Positions 1-5,529 of a stretch of 11,033 nucleotides of DNA are shown here, piece by piece. The notes below the pieces were generated by a model that worked only from the letters and a program-made list of their open reading frames with translations, had not been told where the DNA came from and made no database searches. The stretch's first letter is position 1, and every line of letters starts with the position of its first letter. The stretch is from contig JBJTBH010000194.1 in NCBI GenBank assembly GCA_046091285.1, positions 1-11,033 of the forward strand. The letters run 5' to 3'. This DNA is from CAIXOZ01 sp046091285. Lineage in GTDB: Bacteria > Cyanobacteriota > Cyanobacteriia > PCC-6307 > Cyanobiaceae. The position numbers and the translations under genes were made by a program.

Positions 1-201
1 CAACGAGGCCAGCAACAGTTGCTCGGGCGGCACCGATGGCCGGCCTTCTGCGGCGTAGAGCTTGCAGAAGGTGGGATTGAGGCGATCGAGAGCCTGATCC
101 GCCAGCTTGCGGATCCGCCGCAGCGGATGGCTGGCCGGGATCCGCTCCTCGATCGACACGTAGGAGAACAGGGAGCCGTTGCGCTCCCGGTGGCCTCGCA
201 T
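1..201 (-). CDS. IS5-like transposase, N-terminal part (DUF772 region)
   Basis: The minus strand from an ATG at 201-199 is open for 67 codons to the window edge. It starts MRGHRERNGSLFSYVSIEER and continues with IPASHPLRRIRKLAD, then GRPSVPPEQLLLASL. This is the conserved DUF772 N-terminal region of IS5/IS1182-like DDE transposases, with the SYVSxEERIPxxHPLRxIR and GRPSxPPEQLL blocks. The catalytic DDE residues lie further left and are not visible. The protein would cut and join the element's ends during transposition. No frameshift or stop is seen in the part present. The ISfinder subgroup cannot be decided from this fragment. Confidence 0.85.
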   Translation of the reverse strand, partial: MRGHRERNGSLFSYVSIEERIPASHPLRRIRKLADQALDRLNPTFCKLYAAEGRPSVPPEQLLLASL

Positions 202-265
202 CTGGGCTGGGCAGTTGGCCCATTTTCGCAGAGAAGGCCGGGTTTTTCAGCAAACCCCTAATGAG
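1..265 (-). mobile_element. Partial IS5-like insertion sequence, transposase 5' end
   Basis: The left edge holds the start of a transposase gene running leftward, preceded by about 60 bases that look like an IS terminus. On the minus strand the terminal part reads into TTTGCTGAAAAACCC, and a TTTTTCAGCA-like motif near the end is common in elements of this group (from memory). The exact outer end is not determined: I place it near 250-265 because such elements usually have only a few tens of bases between terminal repeat and start codon. The other end, its inverted repeat and any target-site duplication lie outside the window, so an intact element cannot be distinguished from a remnant. Confidence 0.6.
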
Positions 266-277
266 CCCTGGGGCTCA
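262..277. repeat. Perfect 7-bp inverted repeat beside the IS end
   Basis: TGAGCCC and GGGCTCA face each other across two bases at 262-277. It lies at or just outside the presumed IS terminus and upstream of ardC. It could be a short hairpin, part of the terminal sequence, or an insertion target. There is no U-tract, so it is not a convincing terminator. Confidence 0.45.
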
Positions 278-374
278 CCCGGGTCGGGCCCCCATCTCCA
301 CGACTGACGACCATCAGGTCATCGTCCAGTGTTGTGCGCATCGTCCCCTGGGACGCGGCGGGTACTGAGCTGTC

Positions 375-1481
375 GTGAGCGTTGGGGTCAGGTCTGTTTC
401 TGATCGCCTCCGCTTGCAGTTCTGTGCCTTGTCTGCCGTGGCTGTTGCCTCCTCGTCCCGATCCAGCCGATCCGCCGCTGCCAGGCTCTCCCCCGAGGAG
501 ACGCTGGTGGCCGCCCTGATCACCCTGATGGAGGCGGGCACCACTCCCTGGCGACGCGACTGGGAGTCCTCCACCAGCGACCATCACGTCAATCTGTTGT
601 CAGGTCGCCCGTATCGCGGTGCCAATCCGGTTCTGCTCACCCTCGGGTTGCATCTGCGGGAATCCTCGCTTCCCTACTGGTGCGGCTTCGCGGAGGCCAG
701 GGCCCAGGGGCTGGTTCCGCGCAAGGGCAGCAAGGCGGTCCATGTGCTCCGGCCCCAGGTGCATGGGGGCGCTGATAACGACCCCGCAGCAGCCGAGCCC
801 TGGAGCGGAACAGCACACCAGGGTGGTGGCGATCAGGATCGGCCGGTGGAACCGGTCGGCCGCCGCTGGATCAGTTATCGGCCGGTGGCGCTCTTCAATG
901 CCGTCGATCTGGAGGGCGAAGCCCTTGATGGTCTGATTCAGAAGCGGCGGCAGGCGGCGGGGATGACCCGGCGCCCGGAGCCGGAACGGCTGGCGGCAGC
1001 GGAGGCGGCGCTCAGCAGCTGGCCCGTTCCGGTGCGCTTCGGTGGAGATCGGGCCTGTTATCGGCCGATGTCCGATCGGATTGAGCTTCCTGATCGGGCC
1101 TCCTTCAGCACGGCACCGGCTCTTTATGCCACCTGGGCCCATGAAGCGATCCATTCGACGGGCCACAGCACCAGGCTGGCCCGTGATCTTTCCGGTGGCT
1201 TCGGGGAGGGCGGCGATGGCGGTCGGGCCTATGCGCGGGAGGAGCTTGTGGCCGAGCTGGGAGCGGTGCTGCTTGGTGATCGCCTGGAGATCGGCAGTGC
1301 GATGACGAATCACGCCGCCTATCTCAGCCACTGGGTGGCCCTGCTGCGTGAATCGCCGCGGGTGCTGCTGCAGGTGCTCGCCGATGCCCGCCGGGCGGCC
1401 GATCTGATTGCCCCCGAACCGCCGCTCGCCACCTCAGAACCAGCCGGCCAGGACGGTCTTCCCTGCGGCAATCCTGAGTGA
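375..1481 (+). CDS. ArdC-like antirestriction / polyvalent metallopeptidase protein
   Basis: A 368-residue protein with the two-part ArdC architecture. Residues about 40-175 form the ArdC N-terminal domain (DUF1738, linked to single-stranded DNA binding), with EAGTTPWRRDW at 53-63, NLLSGRPYRGAN at 73-84 and VPRKGSKAVHVL at 114-125. Residues about 200-345 form a zincin-like metallopeptidase domain, with HEAIH at 256-260 and a downstream acidic helix EELVAEL at 289-295 likely to supply a further zinc ligand. ArdC proteins protect incoming plasmid DNA from host restriction and are common on plasmids and conjugative elements; whether this copy does so is inferred. The GTG at 375 is the first usable start. 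A GTG at 438 is also possible, since the first 35 residues are Ser/Arg-rich and not part of the domain. It lies about 170 bases from the IS terminus and converges on the M15 peptidase gene, with 22 bases between the stops. Confidence 0.85.
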   Translation: MSVGVRSVSDRLRLQFCALSAVAVASSSRSSRSAAARLSPEETLVAALITLMEAGTTPWRRDWESSTSDHHVNLLSGRPYRGANPVLLTLGLHLRESSLPYWCGFAEARAQGLVPRKGSKAVHVLRPQVHGGADNDPAAAEPWSGTAHQGGGDQDRPVEPVGRRWISYRPVALFNAVDLEGEALDGLIQKRRQAAGMTRRPEPERLAAAEAALSSWPVPVRFGGDRACYRPMSDRIELPDRASFSTAPALYATWAHEAIHSTGHSTRLARDLSGGFGEGGDGGRAYAREELVAELGAVLLGDRLEIGSAMTNHAAYLSHWVALLRESPRVLLQVLADARRAADLIAPEPPLATSEPAGQDGLPCGNPE

Positions 1482-1503
1482 GTCGGTCTGGCATCGGGCG
1501 GAT

Positions 1504-2238
1504 TCAGTAGAGCCATTCCGCCGCTGGGGTGGCCTTGGCCGAGGCCTGAAAGCTGCCGCCGTTGCGGGTGTCGAGGTGGATGAAGCCCTTGTTGCGGCCA
1601 TCGCCGAGGCCGCCGCTCCAGCGATGGCGGATCCATTGGTAGAAGTCTTCCAGGTCGCGGCCCACGGGATACACATCCATCGCCTCGCCGGTGATGTGCC
1701 GTGATCCGCTCACGCCACCCACCTGGCTGTTGATCGGCTCCGGGCGGTAGAAGCTGGTCACCCCAAGCGCCGACCCCCAGGCTTCACGGATCAGGCGATG
1801 CTGCTCAGCGGTGGCCAGCAGACGCTTCTCATCGGCGGAACCAACCCCGGGACGCCGGCGTATATCCCACTGCACCACCTCTCCCACCGAGAGATAGGGA
1901 TGGATCAGTTGATTGAAGTCTCCCCAGTTCACGGCCTGGCCCGCCGCTGGCGGTTGGATGTTCGCCTGCGGCACCGTGCTCGTCGGGGCTGAATGGGCTT
2001 CGGTGCTGCCGTCGGGACGGCGCCAGTGGGCGGCCCAGAGATCCCAGCTGCCGGCTCCGGCGGCCAGATCCACCGACGCATGGCCATCCGCCGGCAGCTC
2101 CCGCTGGGCCAGAACGCCGTAGCGGCTGCCTGCACGAACCGCCACCTTGCGATCCTTCGCCAGGCTGTCCGCCTGCACCGGCGCCTTCTTCAGCCAGGTG
2201 TCCTGAACAGCTTCAAGCGTGAACAGGGGAACGTCCAT
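1504..2238 (-). CDS. M15-family peptidase (Peptidase_M15_3-like)
   Basis: A 244-residue protein. The C-terminal half (about 105-225) carries zinc D,D-carboxypeptidase/endopeptidase motifs: SGSRHITGEAMDVYP at 177-191, giving zinc ligands H181 and D188, and KGFIHLDTR at 217-225 with H221. Such enzymes cleave peptide stems of peptidoglycan. Residues 1-75 form a separate small domain of unknown role (start MDVPLFTLEAVQDTWLKK), possibly SH3-like or wall-binding, joined by an Ala/Pro/Gln-rich linker. No signal peptide or membrane segment is visible, so how it would reach the periplasm is unclear. The ATG at 2238 fits the start of the N-terminal domain. It converges with ardC, and no operon partner is evident. 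Confidence 0.82.
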   Translation of the reverse strand: MDVPLFTLEAVQDTWLKKAPVQADSLAKDRKVAVRAGSRYGVLAQRELPADGHASVDLAAGAGSWDLWAAHWRRPDGSTEAHSAPTSTVPQANIQPPAAGQAVNWGDFNQLIHPYLSVGEVVQWDIRRRPGVGSADEKRLLATAEQHRLIREAWGSALGVTSFYRPEPINSQVGGVSGSRHITGEAMDVYPVGRDLEDFYQWIRHRWSGGLGDGRNKGFIHLDTRNGGSFQASAKATPAAEWLY

Positions 2239-2328
2239 GACACGTGGTGGTCGCAGGCTTCAACCGTAGTTAGCACGCCTGAAGCGACAAGCTGCCGCCG
2301 GTTGGGCCTGCCGATGGGAGCCGCCGCC

Positions 2329-2526
2329 TCACTCCAGCCGGGTGCTGACCCCGAAGCCGATCAACCAGCGATTGACCCGCTCGCGGTCGCGGCGGGGCAC
2401 TTCCACGATCAGTTGCCCGAGTTCCCGGGCCGCCAGCCGTCGCACCGTGCGCACATCTACGTGCCAGAGGGCCTCCGCTTCGCGAATCAATCGGGCCCAG
2501 GTGCGAGCGGCCTGCCAACGAAGCAG
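2329..2526 (-). CDS. Small unrecognised protein, start uncertain
   Basis: The minus strand has an open frame ending at TGA 2331-2329 whose translation looks protein-like: LLRWQAARTWARLIREAEAL, then WHVDVRTVRRLAARELGQLI, then VEVPRRDRERVNRWLIGFGV and STRLE. It is rich in Arg, Leu, Ala and Glu with amphipathic helices and three conspicuous Trp residues, and is probably a small helical basic protein. No ATG, GTG or TTG lies in frame at the apparent N-terminus. The frame opens after an upstream TGA near 2610, and the first standard candidate is a TTG at 2490-2488, which would remove about a dozen good-looking residues. The interval given begins at a CTG codon as a practical limit. An AGGAGA at 2559-2554 resembles a ribosome binding site but has no start after it. 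It may use a rare start, or its 5' end may be damaged. I do not recognise the family. Confidence 0.4.
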   Translation of the reverse strand: MLRWQAARTWARLIREAEALWHVDVRTVRRLAARELGQLIVEVPRRDRERVNRWLIGFGVSTRLE

Positions 2527-2682
2527 TTTGTGGCTGGGATGGCTGGTAACGGATCTCCTGTGCAGGTCTCCAGCTTCAGAATGGAGAGCGGCAGCACCGG
2601 CTGGTGTGCTTTGAGGTCAGGAGCGCCTGTTTCTTTAGATGGCCGTCCCCGGAGCTCTGGCTGCAACCAGGCCAGCCCTTGA

Positions 2683-3858
2683 TCAGGCCACCGCGTCGGC
2701 GGCAGCGGAGCCCTCGCGTTCCACCGGGATCACCGCAAACGCGAGTGTGGCCGCTTCGCTGTCGGACAGCCTGCGGCTCCAGGCCCCCGGCACCGGTTGG
2801 TTCCAGCGGAAACCTGCATCCTTGGCCAGCTGACGTTCGCCGTAGGCGACGACGGCGCGATAGAGGCGCCGGGGTTCGATCGCCTGCTGGAGCAGCAGGT
2901 CAAGATCGCTGCAGCGCTCAAACACCTGGGCCAGGTAGATGCAGTCGGTGAGGGCCCGATGGGCTGCCCAGACGGGGACGCCATAGGCGAGGGCCAGATC
3001 CCGCACCGACGGCGTGACCCGCAGCCGCCGCTCCTGGGGCCAGCGGATGTCCTCCATCGAGCAGATCCAGGGCTGATCGATCGCCGGCAGGCCGCCGGTT
3101 CCGAACCACTGGCGATCGAAGGCGGCATTGTGCGCCACCACGGCATCGGCGCTGGCCACCAGCTGCTCGAAGAGGGTCAGGGCCGCCTCCACCGGTTGAT
3201 CCAGGCGGCTGACGGCGGCCGCGATGCCATTGACCGCTTCGGCGGGATTGCGCTCACAGGGCAGTAGAAAGGAGAGCTGCGAAAGCACCGAGCGGCTGGG
3301 CACATCAAAGAGAATGGCTCCCACTTCGATGCATTGATGACGCCCCGGATCGAGGCCGGTGGTCTCGGTGTCGAGGATCAGCAGGCGGCGGGGCACAGAG
3401 GGTGGAATCCCTGGCGAGATCGCCGGTGTCGGCATCGGTTCGGATGTCGGTGTGGAGGGCGGTGTGGAGGTCGGTGCTGGAGGCTGCGGGGCCGCTTCAG
3501 GTTCCGGATCGATGCTGGCCGCCAGGGTCGGGGTGGAGGCAGGTGCGGTGAGCGTCGCTTCTGGAGGGCTCACCTCCTGGAGCGTGTCCGTTGCCGGAGG
3601 CTGCAGCCAAGGTGGTGTCTGGACGGGTGGCTGACCTGTTGGCCGGTCGGCTGGCGGCGTGGAGGAGTTTGTGGCGGCGGTCAGCGGTGGTTCCGGCTCC
3701 GGCTCCGGCTCCGGTTCGGGCTCGGGTTCGGGCTGCATCACGTCCTGAGCGGCCGGCGGTCGCTCCTCGGCTGCCGGTGCTTCCAGGCCCGCCAGGGCCA
3801 GCAGATCGGTCTGCTCCCACAGGAAAGGGGTCGGACCTGGAGAGGCGTGCTGTGCCAT
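2683..3858 (-). CDS. DEDDh 3'-5' exonuclease (DnaQ/epsilon-like) with long disordered N-terminus
   Basis: A 391-residue protein from the ATG at 3858. The frame continues upstream to a start at 3951, but that extension is Cys/His-rich, unlike the rest, and would reach past the divergent peroxiredoxin start. The exonuclease domain is at about 158-315: ILDTETTGLD (161-170) with D163 and E165, VAHNAAFDRQW (241-251) with D248, and AAHRALTDC (298-306) with H300 and D305. This is a full DEDDh active set, so it should remove nucleotides from DNA or RNA 3' ends using two metal ions. Residues 330-391 form a small conserved tail (AKDAGFRWNQPVPGAWSRRL) found in a subset of DnaQ-like proteins. Residues 1-155 are Pro/Glu/Thr/Ser-rich with seven or more Glu-Pro pairs (about 43-57), almost certainly disordered. 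It is probably a stand-alone repair or RNA-processing exonuclease rather than the replicative epsilon subunit. Confidence 0.88.
   Translation of the reverse strand: MAQHASPGPTPFLWEQTDLLALAGLEAPAAEERPPAAQDVMQPEPEPEPEPEPEPEPPLTAATNSSTPPADRPTGQPPVQTPPWLQPPATDTLQEVSPPEATLTAPASTPTLAASIDPEPEAAPQPPAPTSTPPSTPTSEPMPTPAISPGIPPSVPRRLLILDTETTGLDPGRHQCIEVGAILFDVPSRSVLSQLSFLLPCERNPAEAVNGIAAAVSRLDQPVEAALTLFEQLVASADAVVAHNAAFDRQWFGTGGLPAIDQPWICSMEDIRWPQERRLRVTPSVRDLALAYGVPVWAAHRALTDCIYLAQVFERCSDLDLLLQQAIEPRRLYRAVVAYGERQLAKDAGFRWNQPVPGAWSRRLSDSEAATLAFAVIPVEREGSAAADAVA
3691..3732. repeat. Hexanucleotide tandem repeat encoding (Glu-Pro)n
   Basis: Seven consecutive hexamers of the form YTCSGG (four of the CTCCGG/TTCCGG kind, then three ending CGGG) occupy this interval. 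Read on the minus strand they encode alternating Glu and Pro in the exonuclease's disordered region. Repeat number could change by slippage in whole dipeptide units without breaking the frame. Confidence 0.8.
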
Positions 3859-3940
3859 GGCAGAAGGGCAGCGAGCGTCAGGGTGCCACCTCCATGGTCC
3901 CAGGTGGATCTTCCTAAGGTGACGGTTTGCGCAACAGGTC
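3859..3940. promoter_or_regulatory. Divergent intergenic region between exonuclease and peroxiredoxin
   Basis: An 82-base gap separates two divergent start codons, so promoters for both genes should lie here or overlap the coding ends. It contains a perfect inverted repeat, CCACCT at 3886-3891 and AGGTGG at 3902-3907, with a CCATGG palindrome between the arms. This may be an operator. No good sigma-70 -35/-10 pair could be picked with confidence. Confidence 0.35.
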
Positions 3941-4483
3941 TTGGCCCTCACCCTTGGCGATCGTGTTCCAGCCGTGGCCCTGGTCGATCAGAACGGCATC
4001 GAGCGCCGGGTCGATCAGCGGAACGGCACCCCCCTGGTGCTCTTCTTCTACCCGAAGGACGACACGCCCGGTTGCACGATGGAAGCCTGCGCCTTCCGCG
4101 ACAGCCAGGCCGACCTGATCGCCCTCGGCGCCGAGGTCTGGGGGGTGAGCGGGGATGATGCCGCCAGCCACCGCCGCTTCGCCCAGCGCCATGGCCTGCC
4201 CTATCCCCTGCTGGTGGATGCCGGAAACACGCTGCGCAAAGCCTTCGGGGTGCCGAGCGTGCTGGGGCTGCTGCCGGGCCGGGTCACCTATGTGATCGAT
4301 GGCCAGGGGGTGATCCGCCACAGCTTCAACAACCTCCTCGATGGTCCTGCCCATCGCCGCGAAGCGCTGGAGGCCCTGCGGCGCCTCCAGGCCGGCGGAC
4401 CATGGAGTGGCGCCAGCAGGGGGAGCTCTGGGTGCTGGAGCCCGAAGGCGGGGCCCGGGGTAAGGGGCCTGCCAACGGGCTGA
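3941..4483 (+). CDS. bcp: Peroxiredoxin, PrxQ/Bcp type
   Basis: A 180-residue thiol peroxidase that reduces hydrogen peroxide and organic hydroperoxides, normally recycled by thioredoxin. The signature FFYPKDDTPGCTMEACAFRD is at 35-54: C45 is the peroxidatic cysteine, T42 part of the active site and C50 the resolving cysteine four residues on, the intramolecular 2-Cys arrangement of PrxQ/Bcp. The fold continues through VWGVSGDD (65-72), FGVPSVLGL (102-110) and GRVTYVIDGQGVIRH (113-127). No signal peptide, so cytoplasmic. The start is TTG at 3941, giving MALTLGDRVP; it is the only sensible start because an in-frame TGA lies 19 bases upstream. The family normally ends near residue 150. Here about 30 extra residues (Gly/Ser/Pro-rich) run on into the next gene, overlapping it by 82 bases in another frame, which looks like read-on past a lost stop. 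Confidence 0.9.
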   Translation: MALTLGDRVPAVALVDQNGIERRVDQRNGTPLVLFFYPKDDTPGCTMEACAFRDSQADLIALGAEVWGVSGDDAASHRRFAQRHGLPYPLLVDAGNTLRKAFGVPSVLGLLPGRVTYVIDGQGVIRHSFNNLLDGPAHRREALEALRRLQAGGPWSGASRGSSGCWSPKAGPGVRGLPTG

Positions 4484-5160
4484 TCGAGTTCATCGGCGGC
4501 AGTTATCTGGCCGCCACGCCGCAGCTCAGCTACCGGCGCCTGCTCGAAGACCTCGCGGCGCGGGGCTGGATGATCCATGCCTGGAGCTATGTGCCCGGCT
4601 TCGATCATCAGAACCAGGCCAACGCTGCCTGGCGCTGCTTTCGCGAAGCCCGCGAGGCGTTCCAGTCCAGCGGGACGGCGGCGTTGACACGGCCCCTGCG
4701 TCTGGGCCACAGCCTCGGCTGCAAGCTGCATCTGCTGGCACCCGATGGGGGACGCGGATGTGACGGACTGGCGGCCCTCGCCTTCAACAACTTCTCCGCG
4801 GAACGCTCGGTGCCGCTGCTGGCCGAACTCGGCCAGCCCCTGGGCTTCCGCACGGAATTCAGCCCCTCCCCCCGCGAGACCCTGATCCAGGTGCAGCGCA
4901 GCTACCGCCAGCCCCGCACCCTGGTGGTGCGCTTCCAGCGCGACAGCCTCGATCAGAGCGAGCGCCTGCTGGCGGCCCTCCGCAGCCGCACCTCCGACCG
5001 CAGCGAGCTGCTGGCCCTGCCCGGCGATCACCTCACCCCCGCCAGCGCCGGCCTGCGCCGCAACCTTCTCGGCAGCTGGGCCGATGATCCAGCCCGGGCC
5101 CGTCAGATCAGCGGCCTGGCTGATCAGATCAACGCCTGGGGGGTGAGCCTGAGGGGCTGA
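4402..5160 (+). CDS. DUF1350 family alpha/beta-hydrolase-like protein
   Basis: A 252-residue protein of the DUF1350 family, found mainly in cyanobacteria and plastids with no established reaction. Visible features: GLIEFIGGSYLAATPQLSYR (26-45), the family hallmark; HAWSYVPGFDHQNQAN (59-74); a nucleophile-elbow-like LGHSLGCKLHLL (101-112) with S104; and LPGDHLTP (206-213), where H210 could be the catalytic histidine. D181 or another acid might complete a Ser/Asp/His triad, so a lipase- or esterase-like activity is plausible but unproven. No signal peptide or membrane span. The ATG at 4402 fits the family N-terminus, although it lies inside the peroxiredoxin frame. Same strand and overlap suggest co-transcription and perhaps translational coupling. 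Confidence 0.88.
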   Translation: MEWRQQGELWVLEPEGGARGKGPANGLIEFIGGSYLAATPQLSYRRLLEDLAARGWMIHAWSYVPGFDHQNQANAAWRCFREAREAFQSSGTAALTRPLRLGHSLGCKLHLLAPDGGRGCDGLAALAFNNFSAERSVPLLAELGQPLGFRTEFSPSPRETLIQVQRSYRQPRTLVVRFQRDSLDQSERLLAALRSRTSDRSELLALPGDHLTPASAGLRRNLLGSWADDPARARQISGLADQINAWGVSLRG

Positions 5161-5256
5161 GGCTTGAGGAGTTGTAGAAGAACGTCCGAAGCTCTGAGGG
5201 TGGGCTGCGACTGGATTCGTTGGGCTGAAAAACCGCCAAGATCAGGTCATTCAATA

Positions 5257-5293
5257 GCGGTTGCAAGTTAGTAAAAATGTAATGTGCAACTGC
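5257..5293. repeat. Imperfect 9-bp inverted repeat
   Basis: GCGGTTGCA (5257-5265) faces TGCAACTGC (5285-5293) across 19 bases, with one mismatch that is a G-U wobble in RNA. The spacer is AT-rich and no U-run follows. It could be an operator or an RNA stem upstream of the cas operon. Confidence 0.5.
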
Positions 5294-5387
5294 GTTATTG
5301 GAAAGATCGGATATCTGCGGAATGTCATGTGGATCTTTTGGCATGGAAGTCACATTCCTGCTACGGCAAAGATTTATGTCGCTAATT

Positions 5388-5397
5388 AAAAATTTTT
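5388..5397. repeat. A5T5 palindrome
   Basis: AAAAATTTTT at 5388-5397 sits in the AT-rich leader. Such tracts are intrinsically curved and often lie near promoters or nucleoid-protein sites. A regulatory role here is only a possibility. Confidence 0.45.
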
Positions 5398-5430
5398 GGA
5401 TGCCTGGATGTGCGAGTTGTGAGTATCGTA

Positions 5431-5445
5431 GCCAATGGAATTGGC
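5431..5445. repeat. Perfect 6-bp inverted repeat, 3-base loop
   Basis: GCCAAT (5431-5436) and ATTGGC (5440-5445) are exact reverse complements separated by GGA. It could form a tight hairpin or bind a dimeric regulator. Confidence 0.5.
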
Positions 5446-5471
5446 GTTTAAATTGTCGACTCGTTCTGCAT

Positions 5472-5499
5472 TGGCTCAATTGCCTGTTGAATTGAGTCA
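5472..5499. repeat. 10-bp stem-loop just before the cas3 frame
   Basis: TGGCTCAATT (5472-5481) pairs with AATTGAGTCA (5490-5499) across an 8-base loop, with one G-U pair. It ends about 30 bases before the earliest cas3 start. It is the strongest hairpin in the leader but is not followed directly by a U-run, so it is more likely a leader structure or protein site than a terminator. Confidence 0.5.
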
Positions 5500-5529
5500 C
5501 GGATTTGTGCGGAATTTTAGGTATTATGC

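Larger units (their letters stand above)
5161..5529. other. AT-richer region without a convincing gene, upstream of cas3
   Basis: This stretch, continuing to about 5750 inside the nominal cas3 frame, is visibly lower in GC than everything to its left. Open frames on both strands (for example minus 5500-5129) have no recognisable motifs and no gene-like composition. It contains three inverted repeats and an A5T5 tract, listed separately, and probably the promoter/leader of the cas operon. No CRISPR repeats, tRNA or intrinsic terminator with a U-run was found. It may mark the left junction of the transferred cas module. Confidence 0.6.

Noticed and set aside
19..261. + strand frame of 80 codons at the left edge
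   Set aside because: It is antisense to the transposase start, whose conserved motifs are clear.
600..1331. Minus-strand frame of 243 codons opposite ardC
   Set aside because: No domain features; the + strand carries clear ArdC and HExxH motifs.
1993..2682. Long + strand open frame (229 codons) opposite the M15 peptidase start and the small minus-strand protein
   Set aside because: It is in exact codon register with the minus-strand frames, has no recognisable motif, and covers two different genes on the other strand; a GC-driven shadow.
3691..3732. Tandem repeat as a CRISPR-like or mobile repeat
   Set aside because: It is a coding Glu-Pro hexamer repeat without spacers.
3334..4158. + strand frame of 274 codons opposite the exonuclease
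   Set aside because: Its Arg/Gly/Cys-rich low-complexity translation is the antisense of the Pro/Glu/Thr linker, and it collides with the peroxiredoxin start.
4288..5031. Minus-strand frame of 247 codons opposite DUF1350
   Set aside because: Gln/Ala-rich antisense translation with no motif; the DUF1350 assignment on the + strand is strong.
5129..5500. Minus-strand frame of 123 codons in the AT-rich region
   Set aside because: Ser/Asn/Arg-rich composition, no recognisable motif and overlap with the DUF1350 3' end. A remnant gene cannot be excluded but is not supported.
5522..5527. TATTAT as a -10 promoter element just before the first cas3 start
   Set aside because: No TTGACA-like hexamer lies 16-18 bases upstream, and it would place the transcript start at or past the GTG at 5530; too weak to annotate.
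5161..5529. Possible CRISPR array or leader upstream of cas3
   Set aside because: No direct repeats of about 28 bases with regular spacing and no GTTCCCC-like I-E repeat core. The inverted repeats present are single and unrelated to one another.
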